Below are positions 12,499 through 23,118 of a DNA stretch of 64,000 bases, in pieces; positions within the stretch are counted from its first letter, which is position 1; each line of letters opens with the position of its first letter. A program made the position numbers and the translations under genes. Under the pieces are notes generated by a model. It worked only from the letters and a program-made list of their open reading frames with translations. It searched no databases and was not told where the DNA came from. This DNA comes from Entomortierella parvispora (taxonomy: Eukaryota > Mortierellomycota > Mortierellomycetes > Mortierellales > Mortierellaceae): contig OY752141.1 in assembly GCA_963573315.1 (NCBI GenBank), positions 620,001-684,000 on the forward strand. The letters run 5' to 3'.

Positions 12499-13274
12499 AT
12501 GCGTTTCCAATTCTTGATGGTTTTATCTGCAGTTGCCACAGTCGCTCTTGCTCGTGAAAACACGGCAGAGCTGTGCACCGGTGCACTCTCTTGCGACGCT
12601 GGCTATTGTTGCTCCAGCCAGTATGGAGTCAATCCCAAGTGAACTTCCCTGGTATAACTGGAGTCGCAGTTGCTAATGTCGCGCTTTCTTCTTTTTGTAG
12701 CGGATTCTGTGGGCGTACACCGATGCACTGTAGTCATGCAAGTGGATGCAATTCCGAGAAGGGATATTGCGGCGTTGTGTAAGACTAAGACTCTTGTTTC
12801 TCTTGTTTTCAATATTCAACTGCATCTACTCCAGCAAAGGTTGTAGTGCATTTTTTTAAACCAGGCGACGGTCATCTTCATCTTAGTGTTCTCGACAAGC
12901 AGGACACGCCCCATGTCATCTCTTATGACGAGTTGAATCAAGGCACCATAGATTACCTCGCAGACACTCTGGCATCAGAAGGCTCGCACGTGTCCCCTGA
13001 TGAGGCCAAGGCAAGCACTACGATCAAATCGCTCCTTCAGCAGGGACTGGTTGAAAAGGAAAAGATGTTAGCCAGCAACCCCAAGCCCGCCGCCCCAGCT
13101 GCTGTGGCCAATCCAGCTGCTGTGGCGAATCCAGCTGTTGTGGCCAATCCAGCGCCAGCAGACAAGAAGAATGAAGTGTCCTCGATGACTCCACCTGTCA
13201 AGGCGAACCAGGCGACCAAGACTGGCTCCGGTGTAGCAGCAATCGCCATGGCTGCCGCAGTCTTGTTCCTGTGA
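12499..13274 (+). CDS. Secreted, probably GPI-anchored protein with a CBM18-like chitin-binding region
   Basis: Preferred exons 12499-12638, 12701-12778 and 12887-13274 give 201 residues. A signal peptide (hydrophobic core LMVLSAVATVALA) precedes a cysteine-rich stretch with SCDAGYCCSSQYG and GFCGRT, the pattern of hevein/CBM18 chitin-binding modules. The module is split by intron 1. The second intron is ambiguous. Donor GTAAGA at 12779 with acceptor CTTAG at 12885-12886 has the best signals. The alternative, donor at 12777 with acceptor at 12838-12839, also stays in frame and adds a short VHFFKPGDGHLHLS-type segment. A degenerate AVANP repeat (about 13090-13155) forms a stalk. The C terminus is hydrophobic (VAAIAMAAAVLFL) and ends at the stop, as expected for GPI attachment. 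A cell-wall role is inferred. Confidence 0.75.
13090..13156 (+). repeat. In-frame 15/18-base repeat encoding AAVANP units
   Basis: Three to four imperfect copies of GCTGTGGCCAATCCA within the stalk of the chitin-binding protein. They encode Ala-Val-Ala-Asn-Pro units, a Pro/Ala linker likely to hold the module away from the membrane or wall. Confidence 0.8.
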
Positions 13275-13496
13275 GTCGCGTTTTTTTTGGATCCAGGGGA
13301 AAATGAAAAAAAAAAAAAAAAAAAAAAAATTGTCGTTGCCACTAAATAAAAAAAACATGATTTCAGTTTGGCACTCTTTTTTCACCACCTCAATCGCCTC
13401 TACACATCGTAAAGTGATCCCATAGACTGAGCATTCTCTTTTCCGACATCAAAGGGAATAACAGCTAACTTACATTTTGCCCTTTTGCCTTTGCAG

Positions 13497-15383
13497 ATGA
13501 TCTCGATCGTATACCAGCGGAATGACGAGATTCCAATTCATATTAATTGCCAAGTATCGAATCACGACGCCGAAAAGGAATCCGCCCTTGCCAAAAAGTT
13601 CAAAAAGATAGCCTTGCCTCATGCTCAACGGCGGAAACGAACCCTCGTTTTGAATTCGGGACTCACTGTTTCCTCCGCAACGGATCAGCATCAGCACTCG
13701 AGCAGAAATACTCATGCAATCTCAAAACCATTGGGGGGAAGCAAGGACCAAAAACGACTTCACGAAACCGAAGCTGATTTGGCCCTCCAGGACATTTTCT
13801 TGCCCTCTTCGTCCTCCACAGCCCCTCACCACCCAACATCCTCTTCAAAAACGTCCGCGGGAGCCGCTGGATCGACAGTAGCCACCAAGACAACTACTTC
13901 AGAAGAGGGATCAGAAGGACAAGTAGAGGCAGAAAGTGTGAAACATGTACGCGGTCGAGAGGTGTTTGGTTTCCAAACGGGCCGCAAAAAGACTGCAGGA
14001 CTCAAAGCCTTGATTGAAGCACAACTTCCACGGAAGGAGGACACGCCTACCAAGGAGTCTGGAAAGGGCAAATCTTCAACAGCAACATCGGCCTCGGCGG
14101 CAGCAAACTCCAATACCTCAGCCAAGAACAAGAGCTCCGTCTCTGATCGTATGGCTAAGAGACGCCGCATTGCAGGAACGATATCCAAAATGAACAAGGT
14201 CACGAGCTCAGACGAAGGCGAGGATGAGGATGATGAGAGCGATGAATCAGATGGCGAAGAGGAAGATGAGGACGACGGGATGAATGGAACCGTTGCTCGC
14301 GACGCCGCCCAGGCGCACAAGAAGTCCATCTTTGAAGAGGACGAGATGGGAGCTGAGCGCTACTTCCAGGACCTATACCAAAAATCGCAAACCTCGAACA
14401 ACACTCTCTCATCCTTACCAACCCTGGAGCGCGCGGATTACACGATGGCGATGAAACAGGCGCCTGTCAAGCATGCTCAGGAAAAGGAAATGTTGAACAT
14501 GCTGTACGAGGAGCAGTTTCAGCAGTGGTATTTCGAACTTCGATCCGGATTCAATCTCTTGATCTATGGCTATGGCTCCAAACGACTCTTGCTCACGAAA
14601 TTTGCCACGACAATTCTCACGGATGCGCCTCTACTCATTGTCAACGGTTACTTTCCGACATTAACCATCAAGGATATCTTGGATCGGATCAGCGCCAAGG
14701 CTTTGAAGTATACGGGACCGACAGGAACCCTCTCGGAGCAATTGGCGTTTATTCATGCGTACTTTCGCCAGCCGGATCGGGCCGTGGAAAAGATCTACCT
14801 ACTGATCCACAACATCGATGGACCATCATTACGATCCGAAAAGGTTCAGTCGGCGTTGAGTGTTTTGGCATCCTGTCCGTCCATTCACCTCATTGCATCT
14901 GTGGATCATATAAACGCTAATATCCTATGGGATGCAGTCAAGGCTGCTCGGTTTCGTTGGGTTTGGCACGAGCTGACAACGTTTAGCCCCTATACGGCCG
15001 AGACCTCGTACGAGAACTCGATCATGGTACAACAGCAGGATCTGGGACCCCGAGGTATCCAGTATGTGTTGGCCAGTTTGACATCCAATGGCAAAGGTCT
15101 TTTCAAAATTTTGGCCGAACACCAGATCCAAGCAGAGCTGGAGGGTGTGGAGGCAGGAACGAGTATATCTGGAAAAACCGATTACGGCATGCCCTATAAT
15201 GCTCTGTTCAAAAAGTGCCAGGAGAACTTTTTGGTCAGCAATGCGGTTACTTTCAAGACTCAACTGACAGAGTTCAGAGACCATCGGATTGTACAGTCCC
15301 GGAAGGGAGGGGATGGAGTTGAGATTCTGACTATTCCCCTCAGTGCAAGCGTCCTGGAAGGCGTTCTTGAGCAAATGTCTTGA
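13497..15383 (+). CDS. ORC2: Origin recognition complex subunit 2
   Basis: A single open exon of 628 residues from the ATG at 13497. The base run CTTTGCAG just before it could be a splice acceptor, so a short upstream exon cannot be excluded. The N-terminal half is disordered and charged (polyacidic EDEDDESDESDGEEEDEDDG near 240-260). The C-terminal half from about residue 300 is the ORC2 fold: YFQDLYQ, then FELRSGFNLLIYGYGSKRLL near 350 (the conserved ORC2 FxLxxGFNLLLYGxGSK motif), VNGYFP, IYLLIHNIDGPSLR and ASVDHINANILWD. A winged-helix end follows. ORC2 is a core subunit of the six-protein complex that marks replication origins and loads MCM helicase. Poly(A)-like AATAAA elements follow the stop at about 15386-15410. 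Confidence 0.95.
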   Translation: MISIVYQRNDEIPIHINCQVSNHDAEKESALAKKFKKIALPHAQRRKRTLVLNSGLTVSSATDQHQHSSRNTHAISKPLGGSKDQKRLHETEADLALQDIFLPSSSSTAPHHPTSSSKTSAGAAGSTVATKTTTSEEGSEGQVEAESVKHVRGREVFGFQTGRKKTAGLKALIEAQLPRKEDTPTKESGKGKSSTATSASAAANSNTSAKNKSSVSDRMAKRRRIAGTISKMNKVTSSDEGEDEDDESDESDGEEEDEDDGMNGTVARDAAQAHKKSIFEEDEMGAERYFQDLYQKSQTSNNTLSSLPTLERADYTMAMKQAPVKHAQEKEMLNMLYEEQFQQWYFELRSGFNLLIYGYGSKRLLLTKFATTILTDAPLLIVNGYFPTLTIKDILDRISAKALKYTGPTGTLSEQLAFIHAYFRQPDRAVEKIYLLIHNIDGPSLRSEKVQSALSVLASCPSIHLIASVDHINANILWDAVKAARFRWVWHELTTFSPYTAETSYENSIMVQQQDLGPRGIQYVLASLTSNGKGLFKILAEHQIQAELEGVEAGTSISGKTDYGMPYNALFKKCQENFLVSNAVTFKTQLTEFRDHRIVQSRKGGDGVEILTIPLSASVLEGVLEQMS

Positions 15384-15645
15384 GAATAAAAAGCCCGTTT
15401 AAAATAAAGATTACCCTTAATTAAAGAGGAGGTGACGTAGACATTTGGCGATCAAACTGGGCAGAGAAGACGCGTTGGCACCTTGTGCGCCAAAGAAAAG
15501 CTGCGTCTGCATTCATTCATTTTGTCTCTTCTTCATTCAACATCGTCAGCTCTCGTCACCACACACGTCCTCCTCTTGCTCTCTCTATCCTAAGGAAGCC
15601 CGCGTAACAAAGGAACACACAACGCAAACAACTTGAAATAGACCT

Positions 15646-17408
15646 ATGTCGACTACATCTGGACTTCCGGACAGCGATCCCCGTGGGGCCGCGTTGGCCA
15701 ACTATCGCAAAAAGTTGCTCGAGCATCGCGAAATGGAGGCTAAGCTCAAAGACTGTACGAAGTTCCCATCCCGCCTGTCCAATGTGCCCTCTTGAAGTGT
15801 CGAGGCGTATGCATGAGCCATACTTTTTTTTCTTTTGCCCTCGCTTCCTTGCTCGTTACTTACACTGATACTCCTTGATTCTTAGTGCGCATGGGTCTCA
15901 AGGAACTGGATCGGACGTTTGAAAAATCAGAGGATGATATCAAGGCCCTGCAGAGTGTGGGTCAGATCATTGGATCTGTTCTGAAGCAACTGGATGAGGA
16001 TCGATGTGAGTGACTTTTCCAGGAATAAGACACAGACCAAGCCAACTTGCCCTGATGTTTGAATGGAAATATGGGATCTGACTCTTCGGTACCTTCCTTA
16101 TTTACCACAAACTAGTTATTATTAAGGCTGCCAGTGGGCCTCGTTATGTTGTCGGTTGCAGAAGCAAGCTGGACAAGTCTAAATTGAAGTTGGGAACTCG
16201 TGTGGCTCTGGATATGACCACGTTTACAATCATGCGTATGCTTCCTCGTGAAGTCGACCCTATGGTGTACAGCATGGGTATGGAAGATCCTGGCGCGATT
16301 TCCTTTGCTGGAATTGGTGGACTTAGTGACCAAATCAGAGAATTGCGTGAGGTATGGCATATCTTTGAAGTTTAGGAACAAAAATGGACGACTCGAATGA
16401 TGTATTGTTCTTGAAGACTCACCTCTGTGAACCGATATTCAATTGTTTCTTTCTAGGTCATTGAATTACCGTTGATGAACCCAGAGCTGTTTGTGCGTGT
16501 TGGAATTAAGCCTCCCAAGGGTGTGTTGTTGTACGGGCCTCCTGGAACTGGCAAGACGCTATTGGCTCGTGCTGTAGCCAGCACGTTGGAGACCAACTTT
16601 TTGAAGGTTGTCTCTTCCGCGATTGTAGACAAGTACATTGGAGAGTCTGCAAGAGTTATTCGTGAGATGTTTGGTAAGAGACCGAACTTCTGTTTACATT
16701 GGCTTTAATATGCCACTAAACAAGTCGTAATTTCGGAGTGAACACGAGCTCCATGATGCAAAACTAACCACGTTTGCGTTTTATTTCTACTTTAGCATAT
16801 GCCAGAGAGCACGAGCCATGCATTATCTTTATGGATGAAATCGATGCCATTGGAGGTCGTCGTTTCTCTGAAGGAAGTTCTGCCGATCGTGAGATCCAAC
16901 GTACGTTGATGGAGCTCCTGAATCAGATGGATGGATTCGACAATCTTGGACAGACAAAGTTGATCATGGCTACAAACAGACCTGATACCTTGGATCCTGC
17001 CTTGATGCGCCCCGGACGTTTGGACCGAAAGATTGAGATTCCTTTGCCAAACGAGCAGGGACGGATGGAGATTTTGAAGATTCACGCTCTGGGCATTACC
17101 AAGCAGGGAGAAATCGGTAAAAGAACAAGTCTTTGTTTTAATACTTTATTCGTGATGACATGCCCAAATTATGAAAGGTCAAGTTTAGGAAACTAACAAC
17201 TCTTCATTCCTGTGTAGATTACGAGGCTGTTGTCAAGCTGTCGGATGGATTCAACGGCGCTGATATTCGCAACATTTGTACGGAAGCCGGCATGTTTGCT
17301 ATTCGTGAGGAGCGCGACTATGTTGTCCAAGAAGATTTTATGAAGGCAGTACGAAAGGTGGCTGACGCCAAGAAGTTGGAGGGCAAGTTAGAGTACGAGA
17401 AGCTTTAG
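15646..17408 (+). CDS. RPT4: 26S proteasome regulatory ATPase subunit Rpt4 (PSMC6/Sug2)
   Basis: Six exons: 15646-15754, 15886-16005, 16116-16351, 16457-16673, 16796-17116 and 17218-17408. Phases agree and give 397 residues; human PSMC6 is 389. The sequence shows an N-terminal coiled coil, an OB-like segment ([19 protein letters not shown]), Walker A GPPGTGKT near residue 182 and Walker B IIFMDEID near 240. SRH arginines ([20 protein letters not shown]) follow, and the C terminus is [11 protein letters not shown]. The combination of RGVDP-like [10 protein letters not shown] and the C-terminal sequence favours Rpt4 over the other five Rpt paralogues. It is part of the ring that unfolds ubiquitinated substrates and feeds them into the 20S core. 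Introns carry ACTAAC-type branch points. Confidence 0.95.
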
Positions 17409-17493
17409 AGAAAAGAATAGTAGCTAATCGATGTTGTCCTTCCTGGCGACATGTTCACTATCCAAAGACAAAAAACAATAAAAACAAAGGGAT

Positions 17494-17498
<5 letters not shown>

Positions 17499-17546
<48 letters not shown>
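17499..17546. repeat. (TC)n microsatellite
   Basis: An uninterrupted TC dinucleotide tract of about 48 bases, 90 bases downstream of the RPT4 stop codon. Confidence 0.95.
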
Positions 17547-17549
<3 letters not shown>

Positions 17550-19753
17550 CCCAATTGATAGTCATGGTTCAGTCCATTTATGATCAATAATCTCCTCCTT
17601 TCCTCACGCACCCGATTCTATTTTGTAAATCTGTCAAGCAACTGACCTCTTGGGGAAATCAGGCCCACGTCATTCAGAGCGACGCCATGGTTGGCCTGAA
17701 CAGTCGCTGACACTTGACACAAAAAGAAAAATTGTTCTAAACTGGGAAGGGGCACAGACAGGCGTTGACCAAAGTAAGGGCCCCCTGCAGGAAAGGCAGG
17801 TGCATTCCTTTTTGACTCTGATGGTTCAAAAGTGAGGTGCAATCTTGATAAAGTTGTCCTTCCCCCCCTGGGGCAAGGAAGGGACGAGAGGTAAGAATAG
17901 AGAAATAGGGACGTTTTGTCCAGCAGGGCAAAAGAACTAAAACGATGATGACAACAGGTGGACGGACAAACGAACGAACGGACAGTCCCCATTCGGACTT
18001 TGGAATTGGCAATCTGTCAACGGAGAAAATAAAATGATGAGAGAGTGGGGGTTTTGTTTGTCGTCGTCGTTGTCGTTTTTTATTTTTACTCTTTTGCGCG
18101 ACCACTGGACAGAAAAGCCGGGTCCAGCCAGGGTCCCGAGGCAAACAAGGAGCAAGGGAGGGAGGAAGGTAGGAAGGCAGAAAACGAGGACAACCCAGTG
18201 CTGGCAGCTGGGCAGAATGACCATCGTCCTTTGAGAAAGCAAAGGCGAGAGGATGGAAGGGAGACAAGGGAAAAGGTACAGTACCACGAATTCGGACCGA
18301 GTGCATCGGGCGTGTCTGTGCCTGGACGGATGGATGGTGCCTGAATTTACTGAGTTTCTTTGTCCTCGACCGCACTGCTTGCTCTGTTGTCCTTCTTCCT
18401 TCCCTCCATCTCCATCTGTTCATTGCGCATCTGTGCATTGCTTCTCTCCCTTCCCTTCCCTTCCCTTCCCTCACGCCTCGCCTCTCCTGGCTTGCACTTA
18501 CCCTCTCATATCCGTCCTCTCTCCTTGTCACGCCTTCCCTTCGTCTTCCCTGCTCTTTCTCCAGCCTTCTCGCCTTCTCCGTCTATCTCTGCCTCCCTCC
18601 TTCCCTCCCTCTCTGTCTCTCCCTTTTCCCCAACACCTTCGCCGTAAGTACCCATTCGCGACCGCCCGAACAGCTCGACTCATTGCTCGCAATCCAACCG
18701 CTTCATGGGCCATGTTCATGTTCCCTCAAAGAGTCCGTTCAAGAAAGCTCGACTGTCCCCTACAAACTGCGCTGGAAAGCTCGTTTGAATTTTTCGTGTC
18801 GAGATCGTCCTCCCTGTTTCGCGCGGCTCCAACCCCATGATTCCTCACAAGAGTCCCTTTCCTCCCCTCCATCCCTCTCTCATCTCAGACACCTCTTCGC
18901 TCAATCGGAACTGAGCAATAGTGAGTGCATGGGCGCAAATGGAGTCTCGAGGGTTTATATTTGCATCCTGTGAGCCGTCAGAGAATGACCTTCGAGCGGG
19001 TGACGACAAGGGGGGGAAGGGACTTTGCTCCTCAATTGCTCAGTGCCTCAATGCGGTTTATTCCCTTTCGTTTTTGTTTTGCCCCCCGACTTTCCTTTTA
19101 TCAACGAACCTTTATACTGTATCCGTCCATCTCCAGCCTCAACATTGGCTGGGGTACATACTCCCCCTTTTCACCCCCCATTTCCACCCCCACAGCGTTC
19201 AGCTCCAGCCCTTCCTTTCTCCGCTCATTGTTCAGCCAGCCCTGCTTTTACAAGAAACTATCGGGTTGTATCTCTCTCTGGTCGTTGCAATCAAGAGTGG
19301 TGGTGTTTTGAGTATGGAAGTTTTGAGTATGGAAAAATATGAAAATATGCAGACAGCAATCAAGGATCGTTGTTGCGCATCTATTCGTTCAGTTGTTGGT
19401 CGTTACCCGTTATGGGTGCATGTGTACCCGTCTTTGCAAAACAACTCTCACCCAACACGCAAAAGGAGTTATTTTTAACGCTTGAAAATCGAGGACAAAA
19501 GGGTGAACTGAACCACAGGACGCACAAACGGACGAACTGGCCTTCAGGGAAGAGAGCGCAACCTCTGGCAGCTTTGACACACACACGAACACACGAACAC
19601 AAAGCGACGGAAGGAATACAGACTCACAGTGATTCTCTTTTTCTTTTTGCACTTTTAGTCGCGTGAGATCTTTTTTTTCTTTTTGACGATCAGAGAAACA
19701 AGGACACCCTCGTCGAGAAAGGACCATCAACAGAAACCAACAAACACAAACGC
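17547..19753. other. Long region without a supported gene; possible spliced leader of the gene at 19754
   Basis: About 2.2 kb without a recognisable protein. From 18370 to 18640 the + strand is a dense CTTCC/CTCCCT pyrimidine tract. It is followed by good donor-like sites (GCCGTAAGTACCC at about 18640, AATAGTGAGTG at about 18917) and acceptor-like CTCATCTCAG at about 18880. A 5' leader with non-coding introns for the gene at 19754 is therefore possible. Open frames here are compositional, with no splice-phase support. Confidence 0.45.
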
Positions 19754-20952
19754 ATGGTCATCTGTACAATGTCCCGCGTCAACTACGTGGCTCTTTGGCT
19801 CGCCTCCATAACGGTCGTTGCACTGAGTTTCTGGACCCAGGACGCCTCAGCCGCATGTCAACCCTGTGATGTTGCGGAGAGCATCCTTGTACCATGCAAC
19901 AGTTCCCTTAATATGAATAACTGGCCTGGCACTTACATGTTCCAGTGAGTTTTCTAATTCCTGTGGTTTCGGATGTCTCACGTACTTCTTGGCGTCGGAA
20001 ACAAGGCGTTAACTGACGGCGCGATGTGTTCGTTTTTTCTTCATCCTAGACCTGTTCAAGCACAATCAAAATGTGTCTGCAATCAAAACTTTTACGATCA
20101 GGTACGTGTAGCCCACAACCGACCCCTGTTGTATTATTGCAATTGCAGACCATTTGTTGAACGGTTGCTAACGTTCTACGTTTTCTGTCCTCTAGGTCAC
20201 TACTTGTCTGAGTTGCCAGTCTTCTTCCACCGCCCATTTCACAGTAATGGCTATTGCTCAATATCAGGCGATTTGCTTGACATTTGGTCAACAGTGGCAA
20301 CAGATTTATAACCCAAGCCAAACGCCCACAAGTTCTGCAGCACCCTCAGGAACAGCCCATCCCTCCAACGTTGCCGACCCCGGTAACGCCGGATCGAATC
20401 ACAGCAACAGCCTGTCCTCTGGAGCCATTGCCGGAATGTAAGTCAATAATGCGGGGCGGATGAAATGAAATTACCCAGAAACGGCACTTTGGAGACACCC
20501 ATCGACTGCAATATTTTCCTCTATCAGATCTTTGGCAGAGCCTTTTTCTTTTTTTTTTTTCTTTTTTGCTCACTCTTAATTCTTCCACTGAAAATAGTGT
20601 CGTATCGGCTATTGCTCTGATTGTGGCTCTCTCTGTGGCAGGATACGTTTACACTCGACGCCGGCGGGATCAGCTGAAGCAACAGGAGGAGGATGATTTG
20701 TACAAGTTCCAGGAAACGAATCATGGACCTTACATGGAAGCGCAGCTTCCACAGTACACTGGAATGATTCAACCTTCGCTGCCCTCGTTGCCTCAATTGA
20801 CAAACTTGCGAGTGATGAACCCCGACAGTGACGATGAAGATATGCCCAGAGGTCCTCGGGGCCGGTTTGAGGAGCACAAGCCAAACTCGAGCTTTGAAGT
20901 TGCACGTACTTCTTCGCCAGGATGGCGCCGTGGAAGCTTTGATGATGATTAA
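19754..20952 (+). CDS. Single-pass membrane protein with an eight-cysteine extracellular domain
   Basis: Four exons: 19754-19944, 20050-20101, 20196-20437 and 20598-20952, 279 residues. The start may instead be the next ATG (residue 6). A signal peptide ends near residue 34 (SFWTQDASA). The ectodomain has Cys at 35, 38, 48, 72, 74, 85, 88 and 108, that is C-x2-C-x9-C ... C-x-C-x10-C-x2-C-x19-C. A Ser/Thr/Pro/Asn-rich stalk follows (about 118-160). A transmembrane helix at about 162-182 (IVVSAIALIVALSVAGYVY) is followed by RRRR, which places the roughly 95-residue acidic, proline-containing tail in the cytosol. No known enzyme domain is seen. A surface sensor, adhesin or wall-contact protein is inferred. 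The cysteine spacing recurs in the genes at 26284 and 49129. Confidence 0.85.
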
Positions 20953-23118
20953 AACCACATTGTCAAAAGTCATGCCATATACTCCCACCACATAACGCGC
21001 AAGCGTCGCGCAACGCTCCAAATGGAAAAAGACCCAGCAAAAGCAGTCTTGTAGCCATCATTCTCTCTCATTTTCTCTCTCTCATTTCCTCTCTCTTCTT
21101 TTACTCTCTTACTTCTCTTGCCTCTATATCTAATGTATTTTTCATTCCGATTATCTACGGTATCAAATTTGGTGTTTTGTACTTGGCTCCGGCTATCCTC
21201 TCGGCTTGAGCACACCCCTACTAGTTTCGTTCCATCTGTCTCCCTCGGCCTCCTTCTATCTTTCGCACACACACCCCGCCTTTTACTTAATTTGCAATTT
21301 GCATCTCAACCTCAAGTTCTTAAAAAAACATACTTTTATTATATAGTCTATAAAAAATGAACAAAACAACAAAAAAACAAATTGTCAATTGTCAATCGTC
21401 AACCGTGTCCATTGCGACATGCAGGAACAAGTGAGGGCTATCGTCACTTGCTTAACAAAGCGGAAAATGATAGGCCACTTCCGTTCATACCAAAGGGTCA
21501 TTTTTTCTTTGTTTGTTTTCTTTCCGACCTTTCAGGTCATTGTGATAATCGACCCGCTCAATTGCACACTCATTCATTGTCAAACACTTTGTGATAGAAA
21601 AGACAACCTTTAAGCAATCCAATGGCGTTACAAAAGGACCAGAAGAGAGTGACTAGCACAAAAACAAAGAATGCGAAGCTTGAAGAAAAATAAACAACCT
21701 ATGGAACACGCGTCGGGCACACAGAAACGGAGAATTGTGGATTGTCCAAGAAGCACGCGTGTTTGCTATGTGGCTGTGGAGAAAAAGTTGTTTTTGTAAA
21801 CTCACGTTGTTTGTTTGGTTTTTTTTCGCGCAATCCAGCCGGATTTTCTTGGTGACCTTGCTTCTCGAAAGAAGTGGGGGTGGGGGGAAGGAAGAAAAAT
21901 CTAGACAAAGGTCAAAGAGATCGATCTTCATTATTAAGGAGCAACACTTCGATCATTGTACTTCCCCGGACAATAAAGTGTCCGTGGAAAGTGGAGAGAA
22001 GAAGATGGGAGGCGAGAGAGGAAAGAGAACGGCGCATGGCAAACCATCGAGCAGAACGAAAAAGGGACGACCTGGTGAAATTTAGAGTTTGACCGCTTGC
22101 ACGTGAAAAGAGAATTCTCCTCTTTCTTGTCGCTTGTGGGTTCTGTCATCATCGCACGACCATCTTTTTTTCGTATACAGTAGAAGGGGTTGCGTTGCCC
22201 TGTTCACTAGATCAAGTCGACAAAGTTGAGTCCTTGTCTGGTGCGGATAGAGTCTTGTCAATTGAAGAGAAAGCCGTAGAGAGGAAAAGGGGTGATAGCT
22301 ACTCTGCCTCCAATGGTTCGAATTCAATTGATCTGACGCCGAACCCTGCTGTGCTGAAAGGAGCAATTGACGAGGAGGGGAGACGAGACAGTGAAAGAGA
22401 GAGAGAGAGAGGGGGGGGGAACCCGATGAGGGAAGGAGGGGCAGATCAGAACGAACGGTTTTTGTTTGGCTAGCAGAGGAGTGAACAGTGACCATGCGAC
22501 CTATAAAGTAGACGAGAGAGCTACGGCAGGGAAGGTTCAATTCTCTCGATCATATTTTAGAGTCTGCCGGATGACTGGACGGACTTGACTGTCTTGACTG
22601 GTTGGCTGGGGACCGGCCTGTGTGGGAGCCGGAAATGTGTGATGTGCGTTTGTAAGAGCGAATGGTGTGTGTCTGCAAGGGAGGGTGGAGAATGAAGAAG
22701 GATTGCAAGCAAGCAAGCAAGCAGGCAGGCAGGCAGGCAGGCAGATCGGATCTGCGTGAGAAAGGGACCAGACAGACAGACAGACGGACCAGCAAAGTTG
22801 CACTCACTCACTCATCCCATCCCGTCCGCGCGCCTCGTGAGAGGAGAAGAACGACAGGCAGAGAGCACAAAAAAAACCGTCTCGCATCCTTTTCTCCACT
22901 TTCACAAGGGAATGAAGCGGTCGCTTGGGTGTCCGTATAAAGAGACGGGATGCTTTTGCCCGCCCCTTCTTTTCTCTTCTTCTTTTCCTTTCTTCTTCAG
23001 CAATCTCCCTCTCATCCCTCTCCCATCCTCTCCTTTTTCTGTCCTCATTCCCCTTCCTCCCGCCCTGTACATTCCTTCCACTTCAACTCCTCCCTTCTCA
23101 CATATATAACTAAATACC
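20953..23118. other. Intergenic region between the surface protein gene and MFE-2
   Basis: About 2.2 kb. 20953-21350 looks like 3' flank, with pyrimidine-rich tracts and late A/T-rich sequence (AAAAAACATAC, TATAAAAAATGA). 21400-22500 holds only short compositional frames. 22540-23118 is the likely MFE-2 promoter, with GCAA/GCAG repeats, a TATAAAG-like box at about 22936 and a pyrimidine-rich leader from 22960 up to the ATG. A CACGTGAA motif is at 22100-22107. No gene is supported. Confidence 0.5.
22705..22744. repeat. (GCAA)n(GCAG)n tetranucleotide repeat
   Basis: Four GCAA units run into about six GCAG units in the upstream region of the MFE-2 gene. A shorter GACA repeat follows at about 22771-22786. 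Confidence 0.9.

Noticed and set aside
18253-18840. 195-codon + strand frame
   Set aside because: It runs through a CTTCC pyrimidine tract, codes mainly Ser/Leu/Pro/Phe, and shows no conserved motif.
22316-22330. GGTTCGAATTC, resembling a tRNA T-loop
   Set aside because: No acceptor stem, D-arm or anticodon arm could be paired around it.
22705-22790. Regular tetranucleotide repeats, briefly considered as a CRISPR-like array
   Set aside because: They are contiguous microsatellite units without spacers, in a eukaryotic genome.
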